The notes beneath the pieces were generated by a model, which searched no databases, was not told the origin of the DNA, and saw only the letters and a program-made list of their open reading frames with translations. Position numbers and translations under genes: made by a program. Below, piece by piece: positions 43,289-51,171 of a DNA stretch of 56,535 bases (position 1 is its first letter; each line of letters opens with the position of its first letter). This DNA comes from Mycobacterium sp. 852002-51163_SCH5372311 (lineage in GTDB: Bacteria; Actinomycetota; Actinomycetes; Mycobacteriales; Mycobacteriaceae), in assembly GCF_001667115.1 (NCBI RefSeq), contig NZ_LZIJ01000011.1, positions 1 to 56,535 of the forward strand, read 5' to 3'.

Positions 43289-43344
43289 GAGCAGACGCAG
43301 AATCGCACGTTTACCGCCCGAACAATGCGATTCTGCGTCTGCTC
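43289..43344. terminator. perfect 19-base inverted repeat in an intergenic gap
   Basis: Arms 43289-43307 and 43326-43344 are exactly complementary, with an 18-base loop. It lies 16 bases after the stop of the upstream amidohydrolase (43360, minus strand), so it may end that transcript or protect its 3' end. Similar intergenic palindromes with GCAGACGCA cores are, to my recollection, scattered in mycobacterial genomes. Confidence 0.6.
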
Positions 43345-43359
43345 ACCGGACGTCGGCGC

Positions 43360-44658
43360 TCAGTCCTGGTTGCCGGACAGCTCTTTCGCGCTTGCTGCAA
43401 ACTCCGCGAACGACGATCCCGACCTGGCGTCTTTGTGGTGGCTGAGTGCCCGGACCGACACGTCGTGACCCTCGGCTGCTTTACGCAGCGCCCCGACAGT
43501 CGCCTGCTCCGGGGTGATGTGGGTGAACGGGTCGAACGAGTACCAGCTCATGGCGTTCTGGTAGGTCATCTTTTTGATCTCGTCATCCGGAACGTTGTTG
43601 ACCGACAGCACGTCCCACAGCTCCTCCGGCGCACCCGGCCACATCGAGTCGCTGTGCGGGTAGTCGGCCTCCCAGCAGATGTTGTCGATGCCGATCATGT
43701 TGCGCAGCGCGACGCCCACCTTGTCGCTGATGAAGCAGGTCAGGAAGTGGTCGCGGAACACGTCCGACGGCAGCTTGTCGCCGAAGTTCTGGTGTGTCCA
43801 GGTCGAGTGCATCTCGTAGGTGCGGTCGGCGCGCTCGAGGAAGTACGGAATCCAGCCCGTGCCGCCCTCCGACAGCGCGATCTTGAGGTCGGGATACTCC
43901 TTGATCGGACGCGACCAGAGCAGATCCGCGGCAGCCTGCACGATGTTCATCGGCTGCAGCGTGATCATCACGTCCATGGGCGCGTCGGGCGCGGTGATCG
44001 CCAGCCGGCCCGAGGAGCCGATGTGAATGTTCATCACGGTGTTGGTGTCGCACAACGCTTTCCACAGCGGGTTCCAGTACTCGTTGTGGAAGCTGGGGTA
44101 GCCCATCGCGGCCGGGTTCTCGGTGAAGGTCAGCGCGTGCACGCCCTTCTTCGCGACGCGGCGCACCTCGGCGGCACACGCCTCGGCGTCCCAGATCACC
44201 GGTATCGCCATCGGAATGAACCGAGCCGGGTACGCCCCACACCATTCTTCGATGTGCCAGTCGTTGTAGGCCTGTACCAATGCGACCGAAAAGTCGGGAT
44301 CATCGGTGGCGAACAGCCGCGCTGCGAAACCGGGGAAGGACGGGAAGCAGATCGAGGCGAGGATGCCCCCGGCGTTCATGTCCTTGACCCGCTCGTCGAC
44401 GTTGTAGCAGCCCGGCCGAATCTCGTCGAGCCCCGTGGGCTCGATCCCGTACTCCTCCTTGGGCCGCCCGGCCACCGCGTTGAGCGCGACATTCGGGATG
44501 ACGGTGTCGCGGAACTTCCACATGTCCGAGCCGTCAGGGTTGTGTACCAGCCTCGGCGCGTCATCGAGATACTTCTTCGACAGGTGGTTCTGGAACATGT
44601 TCGGCGGCTCGACGGTGTGGTCGTCGACGCTGATCAGGATCATGTCTTCTTTGTTCAC
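43360..44658 (-). CDS. amidohydrolase family protein (ACMSD-like)
   Basis: 432 residues. The N-terminal metal strand is ILISVDDHTVEPP, with one histidine. Later landmarks are NIHIGSSGR (third metal-strand region), IKEYPDLKIALSEGGTGWIPYFLERAD and the ending ICWEADYPHSDSMWPGAPE. This is the pattern of large actinobacterial amidohydrolase-2 proteins found with ACADs and P450s. It is divergent from the CMD/Rieske operon. It is more distantly related to the pair at 4745 and 5881. Confidence 0.87.
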   Translation of the reverse strand: MNKEDMILISVDDHTVEPPNMFQNHLSKKYLDDAPRLVHNPDGSDMWKFRDTVIPNVALNAVAGRPKEEYGIEPTGLDEIRPGCYNVDERVKDMNAGGILASICFPSFPGFAARLFATDDPDFSVALVQAYNDWHIEEWCGAYPARFIPMAIPVIWDAEACAAEVRRVAKKGVHALTFTENPAAMGYPSFHNEYWNPLWKALCDTNTVMNIHIGSSGRLAITAPDAPMDVMITLQPMNIVQAAADLLWSRPIKEYPDLKIALSEGGTGWIPYFLERADRTYEMHSTWTHQNFGDKLPSDVFRDHFLTCFISDKVGVALRNMIGIDNICWEADYPHSDSMWPGAPEELWDVLSVNNVPDDEIKKMTYQNAMSWYSFDPFTHITPEQATVGALRKAAEGHDVSVRALSHHKDARSGSSFAEFAASAKELSGNQD

Positions 44659-45094
44659 GGCTTCGTACCCTTCCCTGAAACTTTCGAGCGACAGATCTCA
44701 GCGGCCACCGAGCGGGCCCGGTCGGTCGCAGGCAAGCCGCCACCTGCCTCCAAGCTCTCTAGTGTTTGAAAACTATCTTCTCGCGAAGTGAGAATCAACA
44801 TCCAACGTACCCGCAGACGGCTGGCGCCGCGGTTCCGCGCCCCACACCGCGGGGCGAATCCCGCAGTACCGAGGATTGAATCCAGCACCCGAAAAGACGG
44901 TTCTGAGCAGGTCAAGCTCAGCTACGTCGTCGTGTCGGCACCGCCTGGCGCACGCCGACCCCGAGCGGTTCAGCCCACAGCGTCAGGCAGCGGCAGATTC
45001 ATAGGCGTCAGGATTGACCGAGAGGCCGAATCGTGCAAGTCTGTTGGTTACAAATGAGAATATGATTCTCTTTCATTGAGAGGAACGCCGCCCG
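44659..45094. other. divergent intergenic region with two candidate operators
   Basis: 436 bases between the minus-strand amidohydrolase and the plus-strand CMD operon. It holds CTTCTC-N7-GAGAAT (44777-44795), an outward-facing arrangement of the same hexamers, and the perfect palindrome at 45056. No gene is recognised; it must carry both promoters. Confidence 0.55.
45056..45070. promoter_or_regulatory. palindromic operator GAGAAT-ATG-ATTCTC
   Basis: Perfect 6-3-6 palindrome 24 bases before the ATG of the CMD gene at 45095 and extended by matching AT-rich flanks. It is close enough to block the promoter or the leader. Same motif as at 1088, 52461 and 53292. Confidence 0.7.
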
Positions 45095-45640
45095 ATGCGC
45101 TTGCCGCCGCTGCCTGCCGACCGGTGGGACGAGGCTGTCCAGCAGTCGTTGGCCGTCATGCTGCCCCCCGAGCGCCGCAACCCACGGGGCGCCGGGAACG
45201 CGTTGTCGACGCTTGCTCACCATCCCGCGCTAACCAAAGCGTTTCTCCGGTTCAATGTTCACCTCTTCAGTTCCACCCTGCCGCCACGCGTTCGCGAACT
45301 TGCGATCCTGCGAGTGGCGCATCGTAGCGACTGCGGCTACGAGTGGACTCATCACGCAGCTATCGCCAAACGAGAAGGACTTACCGACGACGAGATCGCC
45401 GCGGTCCGCCAGAACGAGGCATCAGACGAATTCGAGCGCGCCGTGCTCGCCGGCGTCGACGAGCTCCAGGAGAAGTCCCGTTTGTCCGACGAGACCTGGG
45501 CCACGCTCGGTGAGCGTCTGGACGACCGCCAGCGCATGGACTACGTCTTCACCGTCGGCTGCTACACCACGCTGGCCATGGCTTTCAACACCTTTGGCGT
45601 CGAGGTCGAACGGGACCCACTAGACCAAACAGAAAGGTAA
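45095..45640 (+). CDS. carboxymuconolactone decarboxylase (CMD) family protein
   Basis: 181 residues. LPPRVRELAILRVAHRSDCGYEWTHHAAIAKREGLTDDEIAAV is the CMD/AhpD-like core; like the gene at 3235 it has no CxxC. The second helical part (WATLGERLDDRQRMDYVFTVGCYTTLAMAFNTFGVE) completes a family fold seen in many mycobacterial catabolic operons. It opens the operon 45.1-51.1 kb and sits right behind a palindromic operator. Confidence 0.88.
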   Translation: MRLPPLPADRWDEAVQQSLAVMLPPERRNPRGAGNALSTLAHHPALTKAFLRFNVHLFSSTLPPRVRELAILRVAHRSDCGYEWTHHAAIAKREGLTDDEIAAVRQNEASDEFERAVLAGVDELQEKSRLSDETWATLGERLDDRQRMDYVFTVGCYTTLAMAFNTFGVEVERDPLDQTER

Positions 45641-45645
45641 GTACG

Positions 45646-46938
45646 TTGGCCCACTTCCCGAAGCCAGCTGCCGGAAGCTGGACAGAAAATTATCCCGAAT
45701 TGGGAACCGCACCAGTCGATTACACCGACTCCATCGATCCGGCATTCTTTGAAGCCGAGCGCGACGCGATCTTCAAGCGGACGTGGCTCAACGTCGGCCG
45801 GGTGGAGCGGCTGCCGCGCACCGGCAGCTATTTCACCAAGGAGTTGCCGTCGGCCGGGCGGGGCATGTCGGTGATCGTCGTCAAAACCAAGGACGGGTCG
45901 GTCAAGGCATTCCACAACGTCTGCCGCCATCGCGGAAACAAGCTGGTGTGGAACGACTTTCCACATGAGGAGACGTCCGGCACCTGCCGGCAGTTCACCT
46001 GCAAGTACCACGCCTGGCGGTACAGCCTCGACGGTGACTTGACCTTCATCCAGCAGGAGGACGAGTTCTTCGACGTCGACAAGAGCCAGTACGGGTTGGT
46101 GCCGGTGCGTTGTGAGCTGTGGGAAGGGTTCATTTTCATCAACTTGGACCAGCACGCAAAACCGCTCGCCGACTACCTCGGGCCGCTGGCCAAAGGCATC
46201 GAGGGCTACCCGTTCCACGAGATGACGGAGGCCTACTCCTACCGAGCGGAGGTGGGCAGCAACTGGAAACTGTTCATCGACGCGTTCGCCGAGTTCTACC
46301 ACGCGCCGGTGTTGCACCAGGGCCAGTACACCAAGGAAGAAGCCGCCAAGATCATCAAATACGGCTTCGAAGCGCTGTACTACGAGCTGGCCAGTCCGCA
46401 CGGGATGATCTCCACCTGGGGAGGTCAGGCACCGCCCGCGGACCTGTCCATGGTCAAGCCGATGGACCGCGTGCTGCGCAGCGGACTGTTCGGCCCTTGG
46501 GACAAGCCAGAAGTCATCGAGAAGCTCGATCAGCTCCCTCCAGGTGTCAACCCGAAGAAGGTCCCGCAGTGGGGCATCGACTCATGGCACTTCTACCCGA
46601 ACTTCATGCTGCTGATCTGGGAGCCGGGCTGGTACCTGACCTACCATTACTGGCCGACCGCGGTCGACAAGCACATCTTCGAGTGCACACTGTATTTCGT
46701 CCCGCCCAGGAATGCGCGGGAACGCTTGGCCCAGGAATTGGCCGCGGTGACGTTCAAGGAGTACGCGCTTCAGGATGCCAATACCCTGGAAGCGACCCAG
46801 ACCATGATCGGCACCAAGGTGGTCAGGGACTTCCCGCTGTGCGACCAGGAGATCCTGCTCCGTCACTTGCACAAGGTGACCGGCGACTATGTGACCGGCT
46901 GGAAAAAGGAGTTGGCCAACAATGGCGCTGCCCGCTGA
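45646..46938 (+). CDS. Rieske non-heme iron oxygenase, alpha subunit
   Basis: 430 residues from a TTG at 45646. The Rieske cluster ligands are C93-R-H95 (NVCRHRGN) and C119-KY-H122 (CKYHAWRY). The mononuclear iron site has His219 and His224 (NWKLFIDAFAEFYHAPVLH); the acidic third ligand is probably the Asp in LQDANTLEATQ. This is the full length of the family, which adds oxygen to an aromatic ring or C-H bond. No reductase gene is adjacent; the NuoF/ferredoxin pair at 8.8-10.4 kb is one possible electron source. The next gene overlaps its end by 17 bases. Confidence 0.92.
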   Translation: MAHFPKPAAGSWTENYPELGTAPVDYTDSIDPAFFEAERDAIFKRTWLNVGRVERLPRTGSYFTKELPSAGRGMSVIVVKTKDGSVKAFHNVCRHRGNKLVWNDFPHEETSGTCRQFTCKYHAWRYSLDGDLTFIQQEDEFFDVDKSQYGLVPVRCELWEGFIFINLDQHAKPLADYLGPLAKGIEGYPFHEMTEAYSYRAEVGSNWKLFIDAFAEFYHAPVLHQGQYTKEEAAKIIKYGFEALYYELASPHGMISTWGGQAPPADLSMVKPMDRVLRSGLFGPWDKPEVIEKLDQLPPGVNPKKVPQWGIDSWHFYPNFMLLIWEPGWYLTYHYWPTAVDKHIFECTLYFVPPRNARERLAQELAAVTFKEYALQDANTLEATQTMIGTKVVRDFPLCDQEILLRHLHKVTGDYVTGWKKELANNGAAR

Positions 46939-47245
46939 ATTCGCCGACCTGGAACCGTTTTTGGAGTGGGACCTGGCCACCGAACCGGAGCGGTACGCCA
47001 AGCGGCTCGCATCCACGATGGCCGAGATGCAGACGTTCTACGACGCCGCGTTCCCCCGTCTCGAGGACGCCATCGCCTACTGCGACAAGTTCCCGCTGGA
47101 CGACCTACCCGAGGACGCTAAGACTCTCATGCACATCATGCAATCGTTGGTCATGGTGTCGTTTCCGATCGAGGCGTGGAAGCAGCCGCGCGTCCCCGAC
47201 AGCGGTGCTGCCTGGGTGGAGCTGATCCGGGAGCCGGTGGTCTGA
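46922..47245 (+). CDS. small hypothetical protein coupled to the Rieske oxygenase
   Basis: 107 residues, acidic, with a run of predicted helices (FLEWDLATEPERYAKRLASTMAEMQTFYDAAFPRLEDAIAY). It overlaps the oxygenase gene by 17 bases and ends 3 bases before the amidohydrolase gene, so co-translation is likely. I do not recognise the family; it has no NTF2-like oxygenase beta subunit pattern. It could be an accessory or stabilising subunit. Confidence 0.75.
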   Translation: MALPAEFADLEPFLEWDLATEPERYAKRLASTMAEMQTFYDAAFPRLEDAIAYCDKFPLDDLPEDAKTLMHIMQSLVMVSFPIEAWKQPRVPDSGAAWVELIREPVV

Positions 47246-47248
47246 ACG

Positions 47249-48463
47249 GTGCTCACGCTCAAGGCGGCAGGGCTACTTGACATCGATGCCGGCGAGATCG
47301 TCCGGCCCGGCATCCTGCGGATCGATGGCGACCGGATCGCCGGTGTCGGTGGCGATCCCGAGGGCGACCTGCTCGATCTGGGCGACCACATCCTGTTACC
47401 CGGGTTGATGGACATGGAGGTCAACCTGCTGATGGGTGGACGAGGCGAAAAGCCCGGCCTGTCCCAGGTGCAGGACGACCCGCCGACCCGGGTGCTGCGC
47501 GCCGTCGGCAATGCCCGCCGTACCCTGCGCGCCGGGTTCACCACGGTGCGCAACCTGGGCCTGTTCGTGAAGACCGGCGGCTACCTACTGGATGTCGCGC
47601 TGGGCAAGGCCATCGACGCCGGCTGGATCGACGGGCCCCGGATTGTGCCTGCGGGGCATGCGATTACGCCCACCGGTGGGCATCTGGATCCGACCATGTT
47701 CGCAGCGTTCGCACCGCACGTGCTGGACCTGACGGTCGAGGAAGGCATCGCCAACGGAATCGACGAAATCCGCAAGGCGGTGCGTTACCAGATCAAGCAC
47801 GGCGCCGAACTGATCAAGGTCTGTTGCTCGGGCGGCGTGATGTCGTTGACGGGTCCTCCTGGCGCGCAGCACTATTCGGACGAAGAGCTGCGGGCGATCG
47901 TCGACGAAGCGCACCGGCGCGGACTGCGGGTGGCCGCACACACGCACGGCGCTGAGGCGGTGAAGCATGCCGTCGAAGCCGGGATCGACTGCATCGAGCA
48001 CGGCTTCCTGATCGACGACGAGGCGATCGAGATGATGGTCGAGCACGGCACGTTCCTGGTGAGCACGCGGCGCCTGGCCGAGGGGATGGACGTCTCGCAC
48101 GCGCCGCCCGAGCTGCAGGCCAAGGCCGCCGAAATGTTCCCCAAGTCGCGGACCTCGATACTGGCCGCGCACGAAGCCGGAGTGAAGATCGCGGTCGGCA
48201 CCGATGCGCCGGCGATACCGCACGGCAAGAACGCCGACGAGCTTGTCACCCTTGTCGATTGGGGCCTGCCGTCGCTGGCGGTGCTGCGGGCGGCCACCGT
48301 GACCGCCGCCGAGCTCATCAACGCAGACGACCGCGGGCGGCTGGCCGCCGGCCAGCTCGCCGATATCATCGCGGTACCGGGAAACCCGTTGGAGGACATC
48401 ACCGTTACCCGCAACGTCAGCTTCGTCATGAAAGGCGGCAAGGTATATGCCAAGCAGGACTGA
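47249..48463 (+). CDS. amidohydrolase (imidazolonepropionase/prolidase-like) with altered first metal site
   Basis: 404 residues from a GTG. The composite-domain start (LTLKAAGLLDIDAGEIVRPGILRIDGDRIAGVG) and end (GRLAAGQLADIIAVPGNPLEDI) are those of metal-dependent amidohydrolases. The strand that usually reads PGLIDxHxHL is PGLMDMEVNL, so both first-site histidines are replaced (Glu, Asn). The other ligands remain: Lys in LIKVCCSGG, His in AAHTHG, IEHG and GTDAP. It may work with one metal or a different chemistry. It overlaps the next gene by 17 bases. Confidence 0.85.
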   Translation: MLTLKAAGLLDIDAGEIVRPGILRIDGDRIAGVGGDPEGDLLDLGDHILLPGLMDMEVNLLMGGRGEKPGLSQVQDDPPTRVLRAVGNARRTLRAGFTTVRNLGLFVKTGGYLLDVALGKAIDAGWIDGPRIVPAGHAITPTGGHLDPTMFAAFAPHVLDLTVEEGIANGIDEIRKAVRYQIKHGAELIKVCCSGGVMSLTGPPGAQHYSDEELRAIVDEAHRRGLRVAAHTHGAEAVKHAVEAGIDCIEHGFLIDDEAIEMMVEHGTFLVSTRRLAEGMDVSHAPPELQAKAAEMFPKSRTSILAAHEAGVKIAVGTDAPAIPHGKNADELVTLVDWGLPSLAVLRAATVTAAELINADDRGRLAAGQLADIIAVPGNPLEDITVTRNVSFVMKGGKVYAKQD

Positions 48464-48866
48464 CGACCTCGTCGAGATCCAGCAGCTGCTCGCCCGGTAC
48501 GCGGTCACCATCACCCAGGGAGACATCGACGGGCTGATCGGCGTTTTCACGCCGGACGGAACCTACAGCGCTTTCGGCGACACCTACCGCTTGGACAGAT
48601 TCCCGGAGTTGGTCGAAGCCGCACCGAAGGGCCTGTTTCTCACCGGGACCGCATTGGTGGATGTCGACGGCGACACGGCAAGCGGCACACAGCCGTTGTG
48701 CTTCATCGAACATGCCACTCACGACATGCGGATCGGCTACTACCGTGACACCTACGCCCGCACGCCTGAGGGATGGCGGCTGAGAACGCGGGCCATGACC
48801 TTCATCCGCCGTAGCGGTGTGCACGACTCCGGACGCCCGCATGCGGTCGGGCGTCCCGCCCCGTGA
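48447..48866 (+). CDS. SnoaL-like / NTF2-family protein
   Basis: 139 residues, a single alpha+beta barrel. DDLVEIQQLLARYAVTITQGDIDGLIGVFTPDGTYSAFG is the N-terminal helix pair and cone strand; GYYRDTYARTPEGWRLRTRAMTFIRR ends it. Such small proteins act as isomerases, dehydratases or cyclases, or as oxygenase accessory subunits. Gene overlaps with both neighbours place it in the Rieske-amidohydrolase-ACAD operon. Confidence 0.85.
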   Translation: MPSRTDDLVEIQQLLARYAVTITQGDIDGLIGVFTPDGTYSAFGDTYRLDRFPELVEAAPKGLFLTGTALVDVDGDTASGTQPLCFIEHATHDMRIGYYRDTYARTPEGWRLRTRAMTFIRRSGVHDSGRPHAVGRPAP

Positions 48867-49954
48867 ATGTCGGGCAATTCCGGGCGGATCTGCGCGCTTG
48901 GCTCGATGCCCACGACCTGACGCCCGGCCCCGACCACTCGCTGCAAGGCCAGATGCGGCAACTGGCTCGAGTCCACCGCGCGTTGTACGACGCCGATTGG
49001 ATGCGCTACGGCTGGCCGGTCGAAGTCGGAGGACTGGGTGGGCCGGCGCTGCTGCGGGCGATCGTCGGCGAAGAGGTCGTCGGCCGCCGCCTCGCCGAGC
49101 CCGGCCCCTACTCGATGGTCGAGGTGCTCGCCCCCACCATGATCGATTACGCGCCTGCCGAACTCGCGGCCGACATGGTGCCGCGTCTGCTCAGCGGCGA
49201 GGAACAATGGTGTCAAGGCTTTTCGGAGCCGGGATCCGGCAGCGACTTGGCGTCGCTGTCCACCCGCGCCGTCCAGCAAGGGGACAACTGGATTGTCAAC
49301 GGGCAGAAGGTCTGGACCAGCTTTGCGCAGTTCTCCACCCGGTGCGTCCTGCTCACCCGCACCGCGCCGGGTCATGACGGGATCACCGCGTTCTTCGTCG
49401 ATCTGGACACGCCGGGCATCACCATTCGGCCGTTGCGCACCATGCATGGGGTCGACGAATTCTGCGAGGTGTACTACGACGACGTGGTAATCCCGTCCAG
49501 CCGTATGCTGGGCCGGCCTGGAGACGGCTGGCGGCTGGCGATGGATCTCCTCCCCTACGAGCGCTCCACCTGCTTCTGGCAGCGCATCGCCTACCTGTAT
49601 TCGCGGTTCGACGCGCTGATAGCGGAGACCTCGCCGGCAGCGGACGAGTCCGCCTTGGGCGCAGCGTATCTCGCTCTGCATACGCTGCGCTGCCGGTCCC
49701 GTGTGACCCAGCACCGGCTGCGCGACGGAGCCCGGCTGGGGCCGGATACCTCCGTTGACAAGGTGCTGCTGGCCGGCGCCGAGCAACGGCTCTACGACAC
49801 CGTGCGCGACTTGATGCCCGGGGTCCTGGAACTCGACGACACCCCGTGGCGGCCGGAATACCTCTACTCGCGGGCCGCGACCATCTACGGCGGTACCGCC
49901 GAGATCCAGCGCAATATCATCGCCCGCCGGCTGCTTGACCTCGGGAAGGATTGA
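48863..49954 (+). CDS. acyl-CoA dehydrogenase (first of a pair)
   Basis: 363 residues from a GTG overlapping the previous stop. Flavin-contact region CQGFSEPGSGSDLASLSTRAV, then VNGQKVWTSFAQFSTRCVLLTRT, and the end IYGGTAEIQRNIIARRLLDL. This subtype (GGTAEIQRNI end) pairs with a shorter partner, here the next gene, to form a heteromeric enzyme as known for mycobacterial steroid ACADs. CoA-ester dehydrogenation of an unknown substrate. Confidence 0.92.
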   Translation: MNVGQFRADLRAWLDAHDLTPGPDHSLQGQMRQLARVHRALYDADWMRYGWPVEVGGLGGPALLRAIVGEEVVGRRLAEPGPYSMVEVLAPTMIDYAPAELAADMVPRLLSGEEQWCQGFSEPGSGSDLASLSTRAVQQGDNWIVNGQKVWTSFAQFSTRCVLLTRTAPGHDGITAFFVDLDTPGITIRPLRTMHGVDEFCEVYYDDVVIPSSRMLGRPGDGWRLAMDLLPYERSTCFWQRIAYLYSRFDALIAETSPAADESALGAAYLALHTLRCRSRVTQHRLRDGARLGPDTSVDKVLLAGAEQRLYDTVRDLMPGVLELDDTPWRPEYLYSRAATIYGGTAEIQRNIIARRLLDLGKD

Positions 49955-50787
49955 TGGTGGAACCGTCGACGGATCCCGAGTCATTGCAGCTGCTGACCGA
50001 TTCGCTGCAGAACGCGATGACCGCCGCCTCGGGCGCAAAGCTTGACGCGGCTTTGGCCGACCTCGGCTGGTTCGATATGCTCGACGAAATCCCGTATATT
50101 GCAATACCTCTGGTGTTTCGGCTGCTCGGCGAAACTGGTGCACACGCGGCGGTGCTGAATGACGTAGTACTGCATGCGATCGGGCGGGAGCCCGGCGGCA
50201 CTGTGCCACTGCCGTACGCCGGCGGTTCCTGGGTAGTCTGGGACCGCACCGACGGCGCCAGTTCAGCGCTGGACGATGAGCTGCCGATTCATCGTGTAGC
50301 CCAAAGCGATTCAGCATCGACGACAGCACTGGCCGCCGGGCGCCTGGCACTTGGCTGGTGGTTGGTCGGCACCTGCAGGGCGATGCTGAACCTGGCGCGC
50401 CAGCATGCCGTGGACCGCGTCCAGTTCGGCCGGCATATCAGTTCCTTCCAGGCGATCCGGCACCGGCTGGCCGAGACGCTGGTGGCGATCGACGGCGCAG
50501 CGGCGACCCTGCTAGCCGCCGGTGACATACCGGAAGACCACGACGGTTCACACGCTTTGGCCTGCTTGCTGGCCAAAGCCGCGGCCGGCCAGGCTGCGCT
50601 GACCGCCGCACGTCATTGCCAACAAGTGCTCGGCGGAATAGGTTTCACTGCCGAACACCACCTGCACCGTCATGTCAAGCGGTCGTTGGTCCTGGACGGA
50701 TTGCTGGGCAGCACACGCGAATTGACCCGGGAGGCCGGAACAATACTGCGGGCCAAGGGGTCCGCGCCGCGGCTTGCTCAGCTATAG
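49954..50787 (+). CDS. acyl-CoA dehydrogenase, short partner subunit
   Basis: 277 residues from the ATG at 49954 that overlaps the previous stop; TTG 49951 is an alternative. The recognisable ACAD part is C-terminal (RVQFGRHISSFQAIRHRLAE, then GGIGFTAEHHLHRHVKRSL). The N-terminal half is shortened and lacks the flavin motif, typical of the second gene of heteromeric ACADs. Confidence 0.88.
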   Translation: MVEPSTDPESLQLLTDSLQNAMTAASGAKLDAALADLGWFDMLDEIPYIAIPLVFRLLGETGAHAAVLNDVVLHAIGREPGGTVPLPYAGGSWVVWDRTDGASSALDDELPIHRVAQSDSASTTALAAGRLALGWWLVGTCRAMLNLARQHAVDRVQFGRHISSFQAIRHRLAETLVAIDGAAATLLAAGDIPEDHDGSHALACLLAKAAAGQAALTAARHCQQVLGGIGFTAEHHLHRHVKRSLVLDGLLGSTRELTREAGTILRAKGSAPRLAQL

Positions 50788-50832
50788 CCTCGTGAAGGGG
50801 GGCCGCCTCGAAGTCGCCTAGAATCGGTGCCC

Positions 50833-51141
50833 ATGAGTCAGCCCGGCCCACCTCAAGACAAATTGGCTGTGGTCTCGGTAATCCTCGGTGTGGTCGCGCT
50901 GATCACGTCCTGGGTACTGATCGGGATGTTGTTCGGTGTCGCGGCGATCGTGACCGGCTGGATGGGGCGGTCGCGGGCCAACCGCAGCGCGGCGCCGGGC
51001 TCGCGGGCAGCGACGATCGGCATCGCGTTAGGTGTGGTGTCGATCGTGGTCGCATTGGTAGCCGTGGTCTGCTACCTCTGGCTACATGCTCAGCCCGTCG
51101 AGCACCACTGCAAGGATTTCGACACTTACCGGCGCTGCTGA
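50833..51141 (+). CDS. DUF4190-like small membrane protein
   Basis: 102 residues from the ATG at 50833 (GTG 50827 also possible). The two membrane segments (LAVVSVILGVVALITSWVLIGMLFGVAAIVTGWMG and IGIALGVVSIVVALVAVVCYLWL) with a GRSRANRS basic loop match the DUF4190 pattern. A short tail with a cysteine pair (HHCKDFDTYRRC) ends it. Function unknown. Confidence 0.78.
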   Translation: MSQPGPPQDKLAVVSVILGVVALITSWVLIGMLFGVAAIVTGWMGRSRANRSAAPGSRAATIGIALGVVSIVVALVAVVCYLWLHAQPVEHHCKDFDTYRRC

Positions 51142-51171
51142 TCCTGATTATGAGATGTGCAGCCGCACTGG

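Noticed and set aside
42889..44769. Plus-strand open frame of about 620 codons opposite the ACAD and amidohydrolase genes
   Set aside because: It covers two well-recognised minus-strand genes and their intergenic hairpin; the translation is arginine- and histidine-rich shadow sequence.
44777..44795. CTTCTC-N7-GAGAAT upstream of the amidohydrolase as a full operator
   Set aside because: The half-sites point outwards and the spacing differs from the 6-3-6 form; mentioned only as weak.
48752..50350. Minus-strand open frame of about 530 codons opposite the ACAD pair
   Set aside because: Shadow of the plus-strand acyl-CoA dehydrogenases; no motif.
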